Assembly: GCA_009767595.1 (NCBI GenBank)
Contig: VSDK01023571.1
Location: 56,073 to 120,072 of the forward strand
Origin: Symbiodinium kawagutii
Lineage: Eukaryota > Sar > Dinophyceae > Suessiales > Symbiodiniaceae
Direction: 5' to 3'
Length of the DNA: 64,000 nucleotides
The position numbers and the translations under genes are program-made. The notes under the pieces are model-generated. The model made no database searches. It had not been told where the DNA came from and saw only the letters and a list, made by a program, of their open reading frames with translations. Numbering within the stretch: position 1 is the stretch's first letter; each line of letters begins with the position of its first letter. Below are positions 31,085 to 42,215 of the stretch, piece after piece.

Positions 31085-31705
31085 TTCTCCTAATTATTCT
31101 TTCTCCTCAGACTAGAATTCTCGTTTCTCCTTGGAACCAAATTCTTCCTTCTCCTTGATATAGGACTCTGCTTTCTCCTTGGAATAGAACTCTTCTTTCT
31201 CCTTGAAATGGAACTCTTCTTTCCCCTTGGAACAGAACTCGTTTTTCTCCTTGGAACAAAACTCTTCTTTCACCTTGGAATGGAACTCTTCTTTCTCCTT
31301 GGAACAGAACTCTTCTCTCTTAGAACACAGAGTTTTTTCTCCTTAGAATAGAATTTTTTTCCTCCTTGGAATAAAATTTTTCCTTCTCCTTGGAACAGAA
31401 TTCTTTTTCTCCTTGGAACGGAACCCTTCCTTCTCCTCCAAACAGAACTCCTTTCTCTCCTTGGAACAGAACTCTCTCTCCTCTCCTTGGAATATAAATC
31501 TTCTGTCTCCATGGAACAGAACTCTTCTTTCTCCTTGGTATGGATTCCTCTCCTTGGAACAAAATTCTTATTTTTCCATGAAATTGCACTCGTCTTTCTC
31601 CTTGGAATAAACCTCTTTTCTCTCCTTAGGAAACAATTGTCGTTTTTCCTTGGGATAGAACTCTCGTTTCCACTTGGAGCAAAACTTTTCCTTCTCCTTG
31701 GAACA
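31085..31705. repeat. 24-base minisatellite, TTCTTTCTCCTTGGAACAGA-type unit
   Basis: About 25 diverged copies of a unit containing TTTCTCCTTGGAAC running into the assembly gap. Frames through it are open for long distances and are artefacts. Confidence 0.9.
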
Positions 31706-32045
31706 NNNNNNNNNNNNNNNNNNNNNNNNNNNNNNNNNNNNNNNNNNNNNNNNNNNNNNNNNNNNNNNNNNNNNNNNNNNNNNNNNNNNNNNNNNNNNNN
31801 NNNNNNNNNNNNNNNNNNNNNNNNNNNNNNNNNNNNNNNNNNNNNNNNNNNNNNNNNNNNNNNNNNNNNNNNNNNNNNNNNNNNNNNNNNNNNNNNNNNN
31901 NNNNNNNNNNNNNNNNNNNNNNNNNNNNNNNNNNNNNNNNNNNNNNNNNNNNNNNNNNNNNNNNNNNNNNNNNNNNNNNNNNNNNNNNNNNNNNNNNNNN
32001 NNNNNNNNNNNNNNNNNNNNNNNNNNNNNNNNNNNNNNNNNNNNN
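31706..32045. other. assembly gap (340 N)
   Basis: Run of N between two different minisatellites. The real size is unknown. Confidence 1.
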
Positions 32046-32998
32046 GCCGACAGCACCTGCCGACAGCACCTGCCGACAGCACCTGGCACCAGCACCTGGC
32101 ACCAGCACCTTGCAGACAGCGCCTGCCGACAGCACCTGGCCACACAGCACCTGCCAACAGCACTTGCCGACAGCACCTGGCAACAGCACCTGCCGACAGC
32201 ACCTGCTGACAGCACCTGGCAACAGTACATTGCTTTGCGCCGACGCCTGGCAACAGCACCTGGCAACAGCGCCTGCCGACAGCACCTGCCGACAGCACCT
32301 GCTAACAGCACCTGGTAATAGCACCTTCCTGCACATTTACGCCGACACCTGCCAACAGCACCTGCCAACAGTACCTGCCAACAGCACCTGCCGACAGCAC
32401 CTGCCAGCAGCACCCGCCGACAGCACCTGCCGACAGCACCTGCCAACAGCACCTGCCAACAGCACCTGCCAACAGCACCTGGCGACAGCACCTGGTAACA
32501 GGACCTGCCGACAGCACCTGCCAGCAGCACCTGGCAACAGCACCTTCCTGCACATTTGCGCCGCCACCTGCCAACAGCATCTGCCAACGCCACCTGCCAG
32601 CAACACTTGCCGACAGCACCTGCCGACAGCAGCTGCCAACAGCACCTGCCGACAACAACTGGCAACAGCACCTGCCGACAGCACCAGCTGACAGCACCTG
32701 GCAACAGCACCTTCCTGCATATTTACGCCGACACCTGGCAACAGCACCTGCCAACAGCACCTGCCGACAGCACCTGCCGACAGCACCTGCTAACAGCACC
32801 TGGTAATAGCACCTTCCTGCACATTTACGCCGACACCTGCCAACAGCACCTGCCAACAGTACCTGCCAACAGCACCTGCCGACAGCACCTGCCAGCAGCA
32901 CCCGCCGACAGCACCTGCCGACAGCACCTGCCAGCAGCACCCGCCGACAGCACCTGCCGACAGCACCTGCCAACAGCACCTGCCGACAGCACCTGCAG
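32046..32998. repeat. 13-base minisatellite, unit GCCGACAGCACCT
   Basis: More than 70 copies of a 13-base unit (GCCGACAGCACCT, GCCAACAGCACCT, GGCAACAGCACCT). A longer insert reading CCTTCCTGCACATTTACG recurs at about 32323, 32542, 32711 and 32810, giving a higher-order repeat. Because 13 is not a multiple of 3 and no unit carries a stop, all frames stay open. These are not genes. Confidence 0.95.
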
Positions 32999-33106
32999 CA
33001 AGAAAGTTCGCCGACAGTAACCCTTTCTTTGGGAAGTAAGAACCCCTATAGCTTCCAGCTATCTGGGGAAAAACGCAGAACACTTCAAAGCCAAATTAGA
33101 CTCTGA

Positions 33107-33475
33107 TTAGACTCTGATTCGACGACAAGAGTGGATCTGAGGTGACGCAGTTTTCCCGTCCGCGAAGATTTCTAACGCCTCTTTAACTTGGCTGCCTGTC
33201 CTTCCAGTCATCCATCGCAGGTCGCTTGCTGCACCTTTGGCATTGCTAAGCCGCCGACGAACTGTGCTTGCGACGCACCCCCTGCGCCTGGCAACAACAG
33301 TCTGCATCATGAGAGAGCTCCTGAAAGCAAAATATTTTACTTCAAAGGGTGCAAATCGAAGGAAAAACTGAAATTCATGGAATACTTGAAGTATTGTTTT
33401 GATAATGAAAGTCTCTGAAAGCGGCTCAAGAATTTGTACGAAGTGCTGAATGAAAGGAATCTCTTGGAATCTCAT
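33107..33475 (-). CDS. possible coding exon, unidentified
   Basis: Minus frame with TVVARRRGCVASTVRRRL, SNAKGAASDLRWMTG, SQVKEALEIFADG in its downstream two thirds. This part is basic, alanine-rich and protein-like. The upstream third is hydrophobic and AT-rich and is probably intron. It may belong with 33480-33745. No family recognised. Confidence 0.3.
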   Translation of the reverse strand: MRFQEIPFIQHFVQILEPLSETFIIKTILQVFHEFQFFLRFAPFEVKYFAFRSSLMMQTVVARRRGCVASTVRRRLSNAKGAASDLRWMTGRTGSQVKEALEIFADGKTASPQIHSCRRIRV

Positions 33476-33479
33476 GGGC

Positions 33480-33745
33480 CTCGTGCTGAGGGCGAAGAAT
33501 TTTGGCGAGAGGGCGAGTCGTTGCCACCAGGATCGACGTCATTGCTGATTCGCTCCGACAAATTCGACAGAGTTCTGCCCATGGTCATGGTCTTCTCCGC
33601 CTTCTCTGCCTTCTCCGCCTTATCTCCCTTTTGTCTTCTGCCAGAAGCTATTTTCCGTGGCAACTTGTCTTCCGCATCTGGCGGCTGCAGTGAGTTGTGG
33701 CGAGAGATCCGTACATCTTCAGCTCCATCCTGGCAGAGACTTGCA
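33480..33745 (-). CDS. possible coding exon, unidentified
   Basis: Minus frame with DGAEDVRISRHNSLQPP, DAEDKLPRKIASGRRQKGDK, three EKA repeats and TMTMGRTLSNLSERISND. Highly charged, serine-rich and disordered in character, like a regulatory tail. No recognisable domain. Confidence 0.32.
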
Positions 33746-34554
33746 AATGCACCATGCACAAAGAGGTAAACAAAGTGAGGGATCAAGAAATCAGACGAGC
33801 CAAAAAAAGAGTCGAAGGATGCTCATGGAAAAATCAAAGGGGTCAGCCACCTGGGTGAGAAGATGTGAGGGGTCAACTTTTTGGCTGAGGTGGTGCAAAG
33901 TGATGAGCACATCGGCATACGCACAAATGACACTTAAAGGCATCTGCAGAAGCATACAGACGCATATGGGCCCACAAGCAGGCATACACATGCACACACC
34001 TGCACTGCACATACAGGCGCACACACACAAACAGATGCAGCCACGCACGTGTGTATACACACTGGGCAGTCGTGCACCAAAGAAAATAAAATGTGATTAC
34101 CAGACCTCATCTCCCAAAAGCTAAAGCCTTCCAACCGCATCCATGGGAGAGAAGGAAGATGATGCATGCACATAGAAGGAACCAAAGGGGCCGGGAGACA
34201 AAACAAGTGGAAGCAAAGGCCAACATGAAAGCACCACTAGCAGAAAAGACCATCGGCAGAAAGCACGGATTGTTTTGCAAACCCCTTCGGCGGGCAAATA
34301 GAACAGCCATCAAATCGGAAAAACGAGAGAAAAATAGGGCATATAGCTTACTTTATTTGTATGTTCAGCGGCTGTGACCGTAACAAAGGACTTGCTGCAA
34401 CGACCCCCCCCAAAACGTGCAGAATAGAGAAAGAAAAACGTGAAGTGTCCACACAAGTTGTTTCAAGCGTATGATTGTCCCAAAATGGAGGGGATTGACC
34501 CATTGAACTCAAGAATTTGGCCAGGAAGTTAAAAAGAAAAATGTCATAACACCA

Positions 34555-34815
34555 AAGAAAATTACCAGCACAACAAGAACACCACACAAAAGCACCAGCC
34601 CTCAAAACCACCAGCACAACAAAAATACCAGCACAGCAAAAACAACAGCACAACAAATCACACAAAAAACGGCCCACGAATGCAGCAAACAAGAACACCA
34701 GCAAAAACACCAGCGCACAGGAGCATCAAACTAAATCCCAGTGCACAAAATCACCAGCTCAACAAAATCACCAGCACAACAAAATCACCAGCTACAACAA
34801 AATCACCAGCGCAAC
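34555..34815. repeat. degenerate CACCAGCACAACAAAA repeat
   Basis: Many copies of ACCAGCACAACAAAATC-like words with variable length. Confidence 0.8.
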
Positions 34816-34876
34816 AAGGCTTCATGTCTTCGTGTGATTTTCCAAATGTAGTTTCGTATCGGCGGTTGTCGACTGC

Positions 34877-35133
34877 ATGTGCAAATGCAAGTGTGAGTGT
34901 AAGTGTAAGCGTAAGTGCGAGTGCAAGTGGAAGTGCAATGCAAGCGCAAGCGCAAGTGCAAGTGCAAGTGTCAGGGTAAGTGTAAGTGCACGTGTAAGTG
35001 TCACTGTAACTGTAAGTGCAAATGCAAGTGCAAGTGCAATTGTGAGCGTAAGCGTGAGCGCAAGGGTGAGGGCGAGTGCAAGTGTAAGTGCAAGTGTAAG
35101 TGTAAGTGTATGTGTACGTGCAAGTGTAAGTGT
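34877..35133. repeat. AAGTGY hexamer array
   Basis: About 40 hexamers of the form AAGTGC, AAGTGT, GAGTGC or CAAGCG. The plus strand is dense in GTAAGT words. Frames are open on both strands. Confidence 0.9.
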
Positions 35134-35246
35134 GTGTGTGTGTGTGTTTTTGTGTTTTTGTGTTTGTTTGTGTGTGTGTGTTTGTGGTTGTGCATGTGCA
35201 TGCTGTCTCTCTGTCTCTCTGTCTCTCTCTCTCTCTCTCTCTTTCT
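35128..35246. repeat. TG then TC microsatellites
   Basis: A (TG/TTTG)n run to about 35205 followed by (TC/TG)n from about 35206. Confidence 0.9.
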
Positions 35247-36588
35247 TTTTCGTTGTCTTTCTTTTGTCCTTTTCCTTTTCTTGTCTTTTCTTTTTTGCAC
35301 GCAAAGGAGTCGACAAGAATAATCACACAAAAACCTGTCTACAAATGAGTCCACCACATTGCTGGTGCGCATGGGTGAGCGTATGTATGACTCTGTGCCT
35401 GTAAATTTGCAGGCTGCAAACGCCCACTGGTAAAACAAATCGATGTGACGGCTGCAGTACTTCCAGTTCTTCTACCACCGTGCCTTCTGAATCTGGGAGT
35501 TGGTCTGTCGAATGACTGTCTGCCTACAGGGACAGGTCACATGAAATCACATGAGCCCCTGCATATCATTTTAAGGGTATGCCAATGCTGAAGCAGGGAT
35601 GCTTCAGGTATCTTCAGGTGCTGTAAAGAAGGACCTTTCGAGGATGCTTCCCCCAACAATCGAGAACATGCCGGAACAGTGTTAAGCTCGCAAGGGCACC
35701 TTGCCTATTCAGACTTGGCATCGGAGTCATCTGAGAGTTTCCTGCCATCTTCAATGTTCGAGAGCCTGAGTGGCACAGGACCATGTGAACTGTGACACCT
35801 CACCCCCTTTCTTCAGTCCGTTTCTTCGCTCAGTCTTCTGCCAGGTTCCGATACGTTCGGCTTGGCCGTGGTAGTGGCAGTGTCATCCTCCTGCACATGC
35901 TCACACTCACATTGATGCTGACAGGAATTCCTCGTTCATTTTCCAAAAGTGGGAAAACAGATCCAAGATAGCATGAGAGTCGAAACAAATCGAAACCATA
36001 CCTTCTGGATCCTTCTTGATCCTTCTTGTCTGTTTTTGCTGGCTATTGGAAGGCACTTGATGACAGTGCTCCGTCCTCCTCCTCCCCCTCCTCCTCTTCC
36101 TCTTCACAGTCCTCCCAGCATTGACGTTCACACTTTGCGCAGCTGTGAAGGCACAAATCAGAGACTTCATCAAAACAACTGCTGGCATATGCTGGCAATG
36201 CTAGCGCTCCTCATCGGTCTCCTCCTGACAACCGTCGCATGTCACGTTTGTACTTCAATCTATTTATTTTAGTTTGTTAAACTTACAAAAAAAGCTAGTA
36301 CTGCAAGTAAACATAGTAAAAGCAAGTATCTTCCGCTATCTTTGTTCGTCAAGTGTTATGTTGGTTCGGTCTTGCCATGCCAATGTTGGAGCGGAGTCCT
36401 CGTCATCCTGCACGGCTAGAGAATGAAAGAGCAATCACGAACTCGCAACGGAGCTGGGTTCACTGCCTCCGTAGCCATCATCGACGGAATGGCCGAGGAC
36501 AACGCAGTGATCCACCTGCAACGCGTGCCCAGCTTCACAGCCACCCCAGGAGCTGTTCATCTTTCAAGCTTTTCCAATGAAAGCATCT

Positions 36589-39500
36589 CTACATTGGACG
36601 GCCGCAATGGCGCAACGGCCTATCATGAGTTGCAGGGTCAAATTCAAAAGCAGGTGGACGCTGGGATCTTGGAGACAAGAGTGTGCACAAACCTCACGAA
36701 ACCAGGATCATGGAACATCTGTGCCAAATTCCTTCAATTCGTTTCAATTAATTTCAATGCTTTAGCCCCACTGACAAACCCGAAGTCTAGGTGTCTGGCT
36801 GTTGTTCCAGTCCAGAATCATTTGATCCATAGGTAGATCATTCGGCTCATCTGTAAGCAGGGCAAGCTTGCTTTCGAAAGAAAGAGCACCCTGAGATACC
36901 CTGAGATACTCTGAGCACCCCAAATTTGATGTGTCAAAATCAGAAGACTTCGAACTCTGTGACAACTTCAGCCGTTGGCCCACCTCCAAACGGAGCCTCG
37001 AGCTGCAAAGCAATGAAGTTCAGGCACCACCTGAGGCAAACCCAGACACTGCAGACCGCCAGAAAACGATTGAGCTCTTGCAAACAAGTCGCAGGAAGAA
37101 GATCACCTGACTTCAAGGGTCAAGAATGAGCTGCTCACAAACACCCCTACTAGGGCCTAGCCGTCGGGCAAATCTCCGGAATCTGTGACAACATGTGACC
37201 ATCAACCTGGAACCAAACACAAATCCTGAATACTAAGAGATTACCAACGATGCACCAAACCGCTTTATCTGCAATTTCTCTTAGCGGCTTAATATGGCTT
37301 AACTATCTTGAAGTGAAGCTTAACTTAATTAGGCTACCTTCAAAGTTAAGCATATTGATCAGCCATTCAGAAAATGTTGGATTCTACCCATCAGTGACGC
37401 TCGCTCAGTGGATGTGAACGACTTTGAAACAAGTTGGAATCATCTAGGGTCCAGTCAAAGTCCCGTTGGCCCAGAAGGGTACCTGTTCAAGCAGTCTCCT
37501 ATGGGAAGTCAAGACGAAGGTAAGCTAGAATATGTGTGCATAAGTAAGGTCCAATATGGAAAAAAGGTGAGGTATGCAAAAGAAAGGTAGGACATACAAA
37601 AGCAAAGAAGAATATGCAATGTGCAAGAGCGCGGTAGAACATGCAGAAGCCAGGCACTGTAGGAGATGCACAAGTAAGGTCAATATGCAAAAGAAAGGAA
37701 GGACATGCAAAAGAAAGGCAGGACATGCCAAAGTAAGGCGGAACATGGCAAAGTTATGTGAAATATGCAGAGATGATGTGGAATATGCAAAGACAAGGTA
37801 GGATATGCAAAGGAAATGTAGGACTCACATCATATTTCGGACCAAGGCTGCCAAGTCTCTACGAAAGAAGTTGCAATTGCCATAGTCTTCGACAGAAGCA
37901 CGCTGCACCAAAAAGGCCTCGTCCAAAGTGACAGCGCCACAGTTCCACAGATTCCACCAGAAAGCCCCCTTTACACCGCCAACATGGCAGGAGGCATGTA
38001 ATCACACGGTAAGGTCAAAGCATTAGGCCCCAATGAAGTAGAAGCATCAAGATGCTGACCTGGCAGGGGTGCCATTGCCTGCTTGGATGTTGCTACAAGT
38101 CAAATCACATGACCGGGCCTGTGCATAAGGATATGGAAACGGAAAGTCAGCAATCTTTCTTGCATTCTGCAAGTTCACGATCCCACGAGACAATTCCTGA
38201 AACAAGTTGCAGCCATCAATGCTACACGCTTGCAAAGTCATGCCACGACTACACCGTCTGAACACAAAAACAATGCCGGCATCCAAACTGCGACAGGCTG
38301 TCTCAGTATGTGCTGTGCAGAATGGTTCAACCCTGATCCTTTCATACAGCCCTGTCACGTCTTGTTCGTTCGCTAGCGAAATCCCAGAGGTTGTGACATG
38401 AAAGCAAGTTTGGCCTGGAAAGCTCGAGATAGAACTGGGGGAGCAACAGGTAGGACCCCGTCATTCATGCGAAGCACCTCGACTGAGCTGATGCTCCAGC
38501 CCACCAGCCCATAGCAGTGGCCAGTCGGACTTTTGCAGATCAAAGAAGTGTTTGAGGATCAGTTTTGTCTTCGGAATTGAAACAACAAAATGAGAATTCT
38601 TGGACGCCGCGCGATCGATCTTTGGATCCACTGTAATATGATCTCTACCTTGTCTCTGGTGCTTTCCAGGTACCTGACATACATTGGCTCAGCCAGTAAT
38701 TTCGGGGCATACTGCCAGTGGGAATAGAAGGGGTACGACGTGATGCCTATGGGCCTATTCATGAGGTCTGTACACTTGACAGGATGTTGGCTGAGGCTCG
38801 TGCAGGAGACTTTCCTGGGTGCAAAGCTTGGATAATGTGAAGTGCGAAATCAGGCAGCACGACATTATGCCTAAGGATTCAAACTTCCTCTCGGGGAAAA
38901 AGTCAAGTTGCCAATTCAATTCCCTGCGTGTCCAGGATTTCGAAAGGTCGTTCTTTGCTCGGCGACACTTGCCTCAGCTTTCAGTCACAAATACCGCCTA
39001 TGCAAACGTAGCGCTCACCAGGCAACGAAAATGTTCTAGCCTGACATCTTTCTGAAATCCGATGATAAGCCCTGTCAGAATCCAAGAGGCTGAAGGGCAC
39101 AGCAGAATAGCAAAGACATGAGTCGAGCAAGTAAGTGATGAAATTCCATCACCTGCCGTGTACAGCAGCGCAACGACGGTAATCACACCACAATTTCAGA
39201 TATCGAGCACGACAGGGTAGCTACAAATGGCTACAGCACCCTTCTGGACCCTCGCCTGTCTCTGCAACTCAGGTCTGGCCGAACCTGACGCAGCAGAGAT
39301 ATTGGAGATAGCATGAGCCACATTGTTCCATGGTTTCACGTCATTTCACGTCATTTCACGTCATTTCGCGTCATTTCACGTCCAGCCGAGTCACTAAAGG
39401 CCACCAAACTGCTGTAGGCATTGAACCTTTGCTCAGAAAAATGTCCACGTTCCATGCATGTTGGTCTGTTGAAAATCTACGCATCTCTCAGAACAAGTTG

Positions 39501-39624
39501 ATGCCTTTCCTTTTTCTGTTCAAGCTGAGAGCTTTGCCATTCTCCCCTCGTCTTCTGTAGCAATGTGCCACCCTCCCACCACCGCTCGTAGGCAATGTCA
39601 CTGCGAAATGTCAGGATGAACATC
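36589..39624 (-). CDS. bestrophin-family anion channel, about twelve exons
   Basis: Exons joined by family order: 39538-39624 (FILTFRSDIAYERWWEGG), 39256-39328 (NNVAHAISNIS), 39019-39051 (KDVRLEHFRCL), 38912-38977 (PFEILDTQGIEL), about 38621-38687 (STRDKVEIILQWIQ), 38415-38482 (GVLPVAPPVLSRAFQ), 38119-38196 (ELSRGIVNLQNARKIADF, PYAQ), about 38029-38059 (VSILMLLLHW), about 37930-37968 (AFWWNLWNCGAV, tentative), 36984-37048 (NFIALQLEAPFG), 36800-36850 (DEPNDLPMDQMILDWNN) and 36589-36692 (SQRPPAFEFDP to stop). These are hallmark bestrophin motifs: FRS(D/N)-x-AY-x-R, PP(V/I)LSR, PFPYAQ and PFG-DD-NDLPM. Bestrophins form pentameric chloride or bicarbonate channels. In algae some serve thylakoid bicarbonate supply, but location here is unknown. 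The N-terminus was not found. The 41-base intron 38978-39018 and one non-AG acceptor are doubtful. Confidence 0.88.
37555..37812. repeat. 20-base minisatellite in a bestrophin intron
   Basis: About 12 diverged copies of a GTAGGACATGCAAAAGAAAG-type unit, 20 bases each (twice the 10-base length seen elsewhere). Confidence 0.85.
39331..39380. repeat. 10-base tandem repeat, unit TCATTTCACG
   Basis: Five copies, ending three bases from the bestrophin exon 39256-39328 on the intron side. Confidence 0.9.
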
Positions 39625-39650
39625 CTCGAGGCAAAGGCTTAGCCACAAGT

Positions 39651-39680
39651 CACATCCTATCAAATCCTGTCACATCCTTT
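39651..39680. repeat. 10-base tandem repeat, unit CACATCCTRT
   Basis: Three copies, just upstream of the first located bestrophin exon. Confidence 0.8.
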
Positions 39681-41311
39681 AGGGTACAGCATCACAATTT
39701 CAAAGCTCCACGGGTCACTGAGCTGAAGGCATCACAGAGGTAAATACTGCCATGAGCGTCCTCAAAAGGTCAGAGGTGAAGAAGAGAAACTACAATGAAT
39801 GCGCAAGCGGTCAGTCCAAAATCAGGAGTTCTTTAAATGTTCCTTTCGGCTTTCTCTCCTTCTTTTTCTCTCCTTCTTTCTCCCCAGTGTTTTTTTTTTT
39901 CTCTCTCTCTCTCTCTCTCTCTTTCTGCGCGATGCATGCTAAATACTTTTGCCTTAGGCAAATTATGCAACCTCATGCTGTATGCAACATATACAATCAT
40001 ATATATATATATATATATGTGTGTGTATACATAGAAATAATATCTCTCTCAATATATGCTCATATTTCCATTTCTATATGCATTCTGTCCGTGTCATTCT
40101 TCAAAGCGCAGCTCTACCTTGTCGGGGGCACTTAGGTCTCGGCGCAACGGTCTCTGTGGTGTCTGAGTCTGGGTAGAGGCCCTCCGTGTAGTCCATGCTG
40201 ATCGATACCTCGAGACGGGCGGCGCATGGCGGTGCTCGATGCTTTGCTCGGCGCTCGATCCCAGCTTCAACTCACAGCTGTGGCTCCTACTCCGAGGGTA
40301 AGAATCGCGTTCCTTGGTGCATCTCGGGTCTCGGGTTAGCTCCAAGGATCTCCAAGGCTTAATGTCTTACGACGTCAAATGTCTTCGCTTGGCAGCCGCA
40401 TGACTTCTTGCTGGTCCAAAATGAAGACAGTCGATACGTGAACATCAACAAAGTGAATATGTTTTTCAGGTTTGCTGTAACGATTTCAAGAGCCTTTTTA
40501 ATTGGCTATTTCAAGGGATCTAACTTGCTGGCAATAGCCCACTATTGGGATACCATGGAGTCCCCAGTGAGTGCATCTCGGGGAGCCCTGGACGTACAAA
40601 TTGGACACCAGTGAATGGCACTGGGTGGGTTGCACCTTGGTTTACTGTTCACTGTTTTATCACGCCCATGCAGTGCCGTGCATGGCTCCCTGGACAATCC
40701 AAGTAGGTCCAAGTCACACCACCGCCATGATGAATGCATAGGGGAATACGGAGCCATAGATCCCAAAAATGAGCGAGAAGCCCCACCTTGGCCAGTCCAA
40801 GCCATACAGAGTCACATTGCATTCGAAGCCATGCCGAGATGTCACACTCAGTTCCTCTGAGATCGCTAAGGAATGCTAGAAGCTGTGGCGGAAGCTGTGG
40901 AAGCTGCTAGACTGTGGCCCCACACTTGCCACCCACATAGTGGCGCATTCTTCAGGATCCTGGCTCAGTGAGCGTGAAGCGTGCGTGTGTACGGACACAT
41001 GCATGTATCCATATTTCAATAATAGATGGATAGATGGATAGATGGATAGATGGATAGATGGATAGATGGATAGATGGATAGATGGATAGATGGATAGATG
41101 GATAGATAGATAGATCGATAGATAGATAGATAGATAGATAGACAGATAGACAGATAGACAATAGATAGATAGATAGATAGATAGATAGACAGATAGACAG
41201 ATAGACAGATAGACAAATAGATAGACAAATAGATAGATAGTCAGATAGTCACATAGACAGATAGACAGATCGACAGATAGACAGATAGACAGATGGATAG
41301 ATAGACAGACA

Positions 41312-41344
<33 letters not shown>

Positions 41345-42215
41345 ATGGATGGATGGGTAGATAAGTATGTATTCATTCATTTTTTCATGTATTAATTTGT
41401 CATGGTTATACTTGGTTGAGTTGAAGAGAAGCAAAGCAATGGAATCCCGAAGCCCAAAGCCTGCCAAAGCCTGGAACTTTGACTCTTTGGCCGCGTAAAC
41501 CTGCGATGTATTCGTCAGTAAGATGGAAGCTATCACATGTGACAATTGAAAGAAGGAAGGATGATAAAACATGGATGATGTTGGTGTCAAGGATGATACG
41601 TTAAGCTTCATGTAAAACCAGGACATCGGCATTGGGCTGCAAGGGAGCTGAAAGAATTTGCCCGGCTGCCCTGCCTACACCAGCTGTGTTTCACAGGGTG
41701 CAAGGCTCCAGGATTGGCGGCATCTATTGCATACCCACAAGGAATTGCACGCATGATAACCGGCAAAGGACTTTCAGAGCCAAACAGCCACAGCAAAGCG
41801 GAATGGATTGGTGCTTCGCACTCATCTAGAAATGCACCACGCAGAAAGTCTCATGCAACAATCTGGCCTTGCAACAGTATTCGTTATCACTGAAGAGAAG
41901 AAACTAGGTTGACAGAACAGTTTTGATTTCGAGAATTGGACGGTGGTGGGAGCCTCCCACGACCCAGCTGAACAGCAGGGCGACGAAAACATACAAAGAA
42001 GGTCTCTCTTTTTGCCACTGCCTTTGCCTCCCAGACCGCCACAGGTCCTTACCATGGGCCATCCAGAAGCTGTCGAAAACGCATGACCGCCACGATGTCG
42101 GAGGTGTAGAGGAGATGGTTCTGCACGACAAGGTCGAACCTTCCAATGTTTTCTCTCTTCTCAAGGTCGAACCCTCTCCAAGATGAGTTGCAGCGTTGCG
42201 GCTTGCCACTGCTTG
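39681..42215. other. stretch between bestrophin and ICMT
   Basis: May hold the missing bestrophin N-terminus, but no exon was identified. Includes (TC)n at about 39893-39922, (TA)n at about 40000-40018 and a GATA array at 41022-41360. Confidence 0.4.
41022..41360. repeat. GATA / GATAGATG microsatellite
   Basis: About 340 bases: first 8-base TAGATGGA units, then GATA with GACA interruptions, then GATG units. Minus-strand frames give false LSIYPSI-type proteins. Confidence 0.95.

Larger units (their letters stand above)
33790..36588. other. repeat-rich stretch without a recognised gene
   Basis: Holds ACCAGCACAACAAAA repeats (about 34555-34815), AAGTGN hexamers (34877-35133), and TG and TC runs (35128-35246). 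No conserved exon seen. Confidence 0.5.

Noticed and set aside
31085..31705. Possible CRISPR-like array because of regular repeats
   Set aside because: Units are contiguous and diverged, with no unique spacers of constant length, and the DNA is eukaryotic.
32046..33020. Long open frames on both strands through the 13-base array (repeat proteins rich in STCRQHLP or AGAVGRCC)
   Set aside because: The unit is 13 bases with no stop in any phase, so every frame is open. No start context, splice border or non-repeat domain.
36423..36836. 137-codon plus-strand frame with coding-like composition (GFTASVAIIDGMAEDN)
   Set aside because: It overlaps, on the opposite strand, two bestrophin exons with strong family motifs and matching splice phases. 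It is most likely a shadow plus intron sequence.
39060..39186. Hydrophobic minus frame (VFAILLCPSASWILTGLIIGF) as a bestrophin helix
   Set aside because: It lies between exons that join in phase without it and does not match the family at that position. It is probably intron read-through next to the KDVRLEHF exon.
40876..41376. Minus-strand frame rich in [10 protein letters not shown]
   Set aside because: Translation of the GATA/GATG microsatellite.
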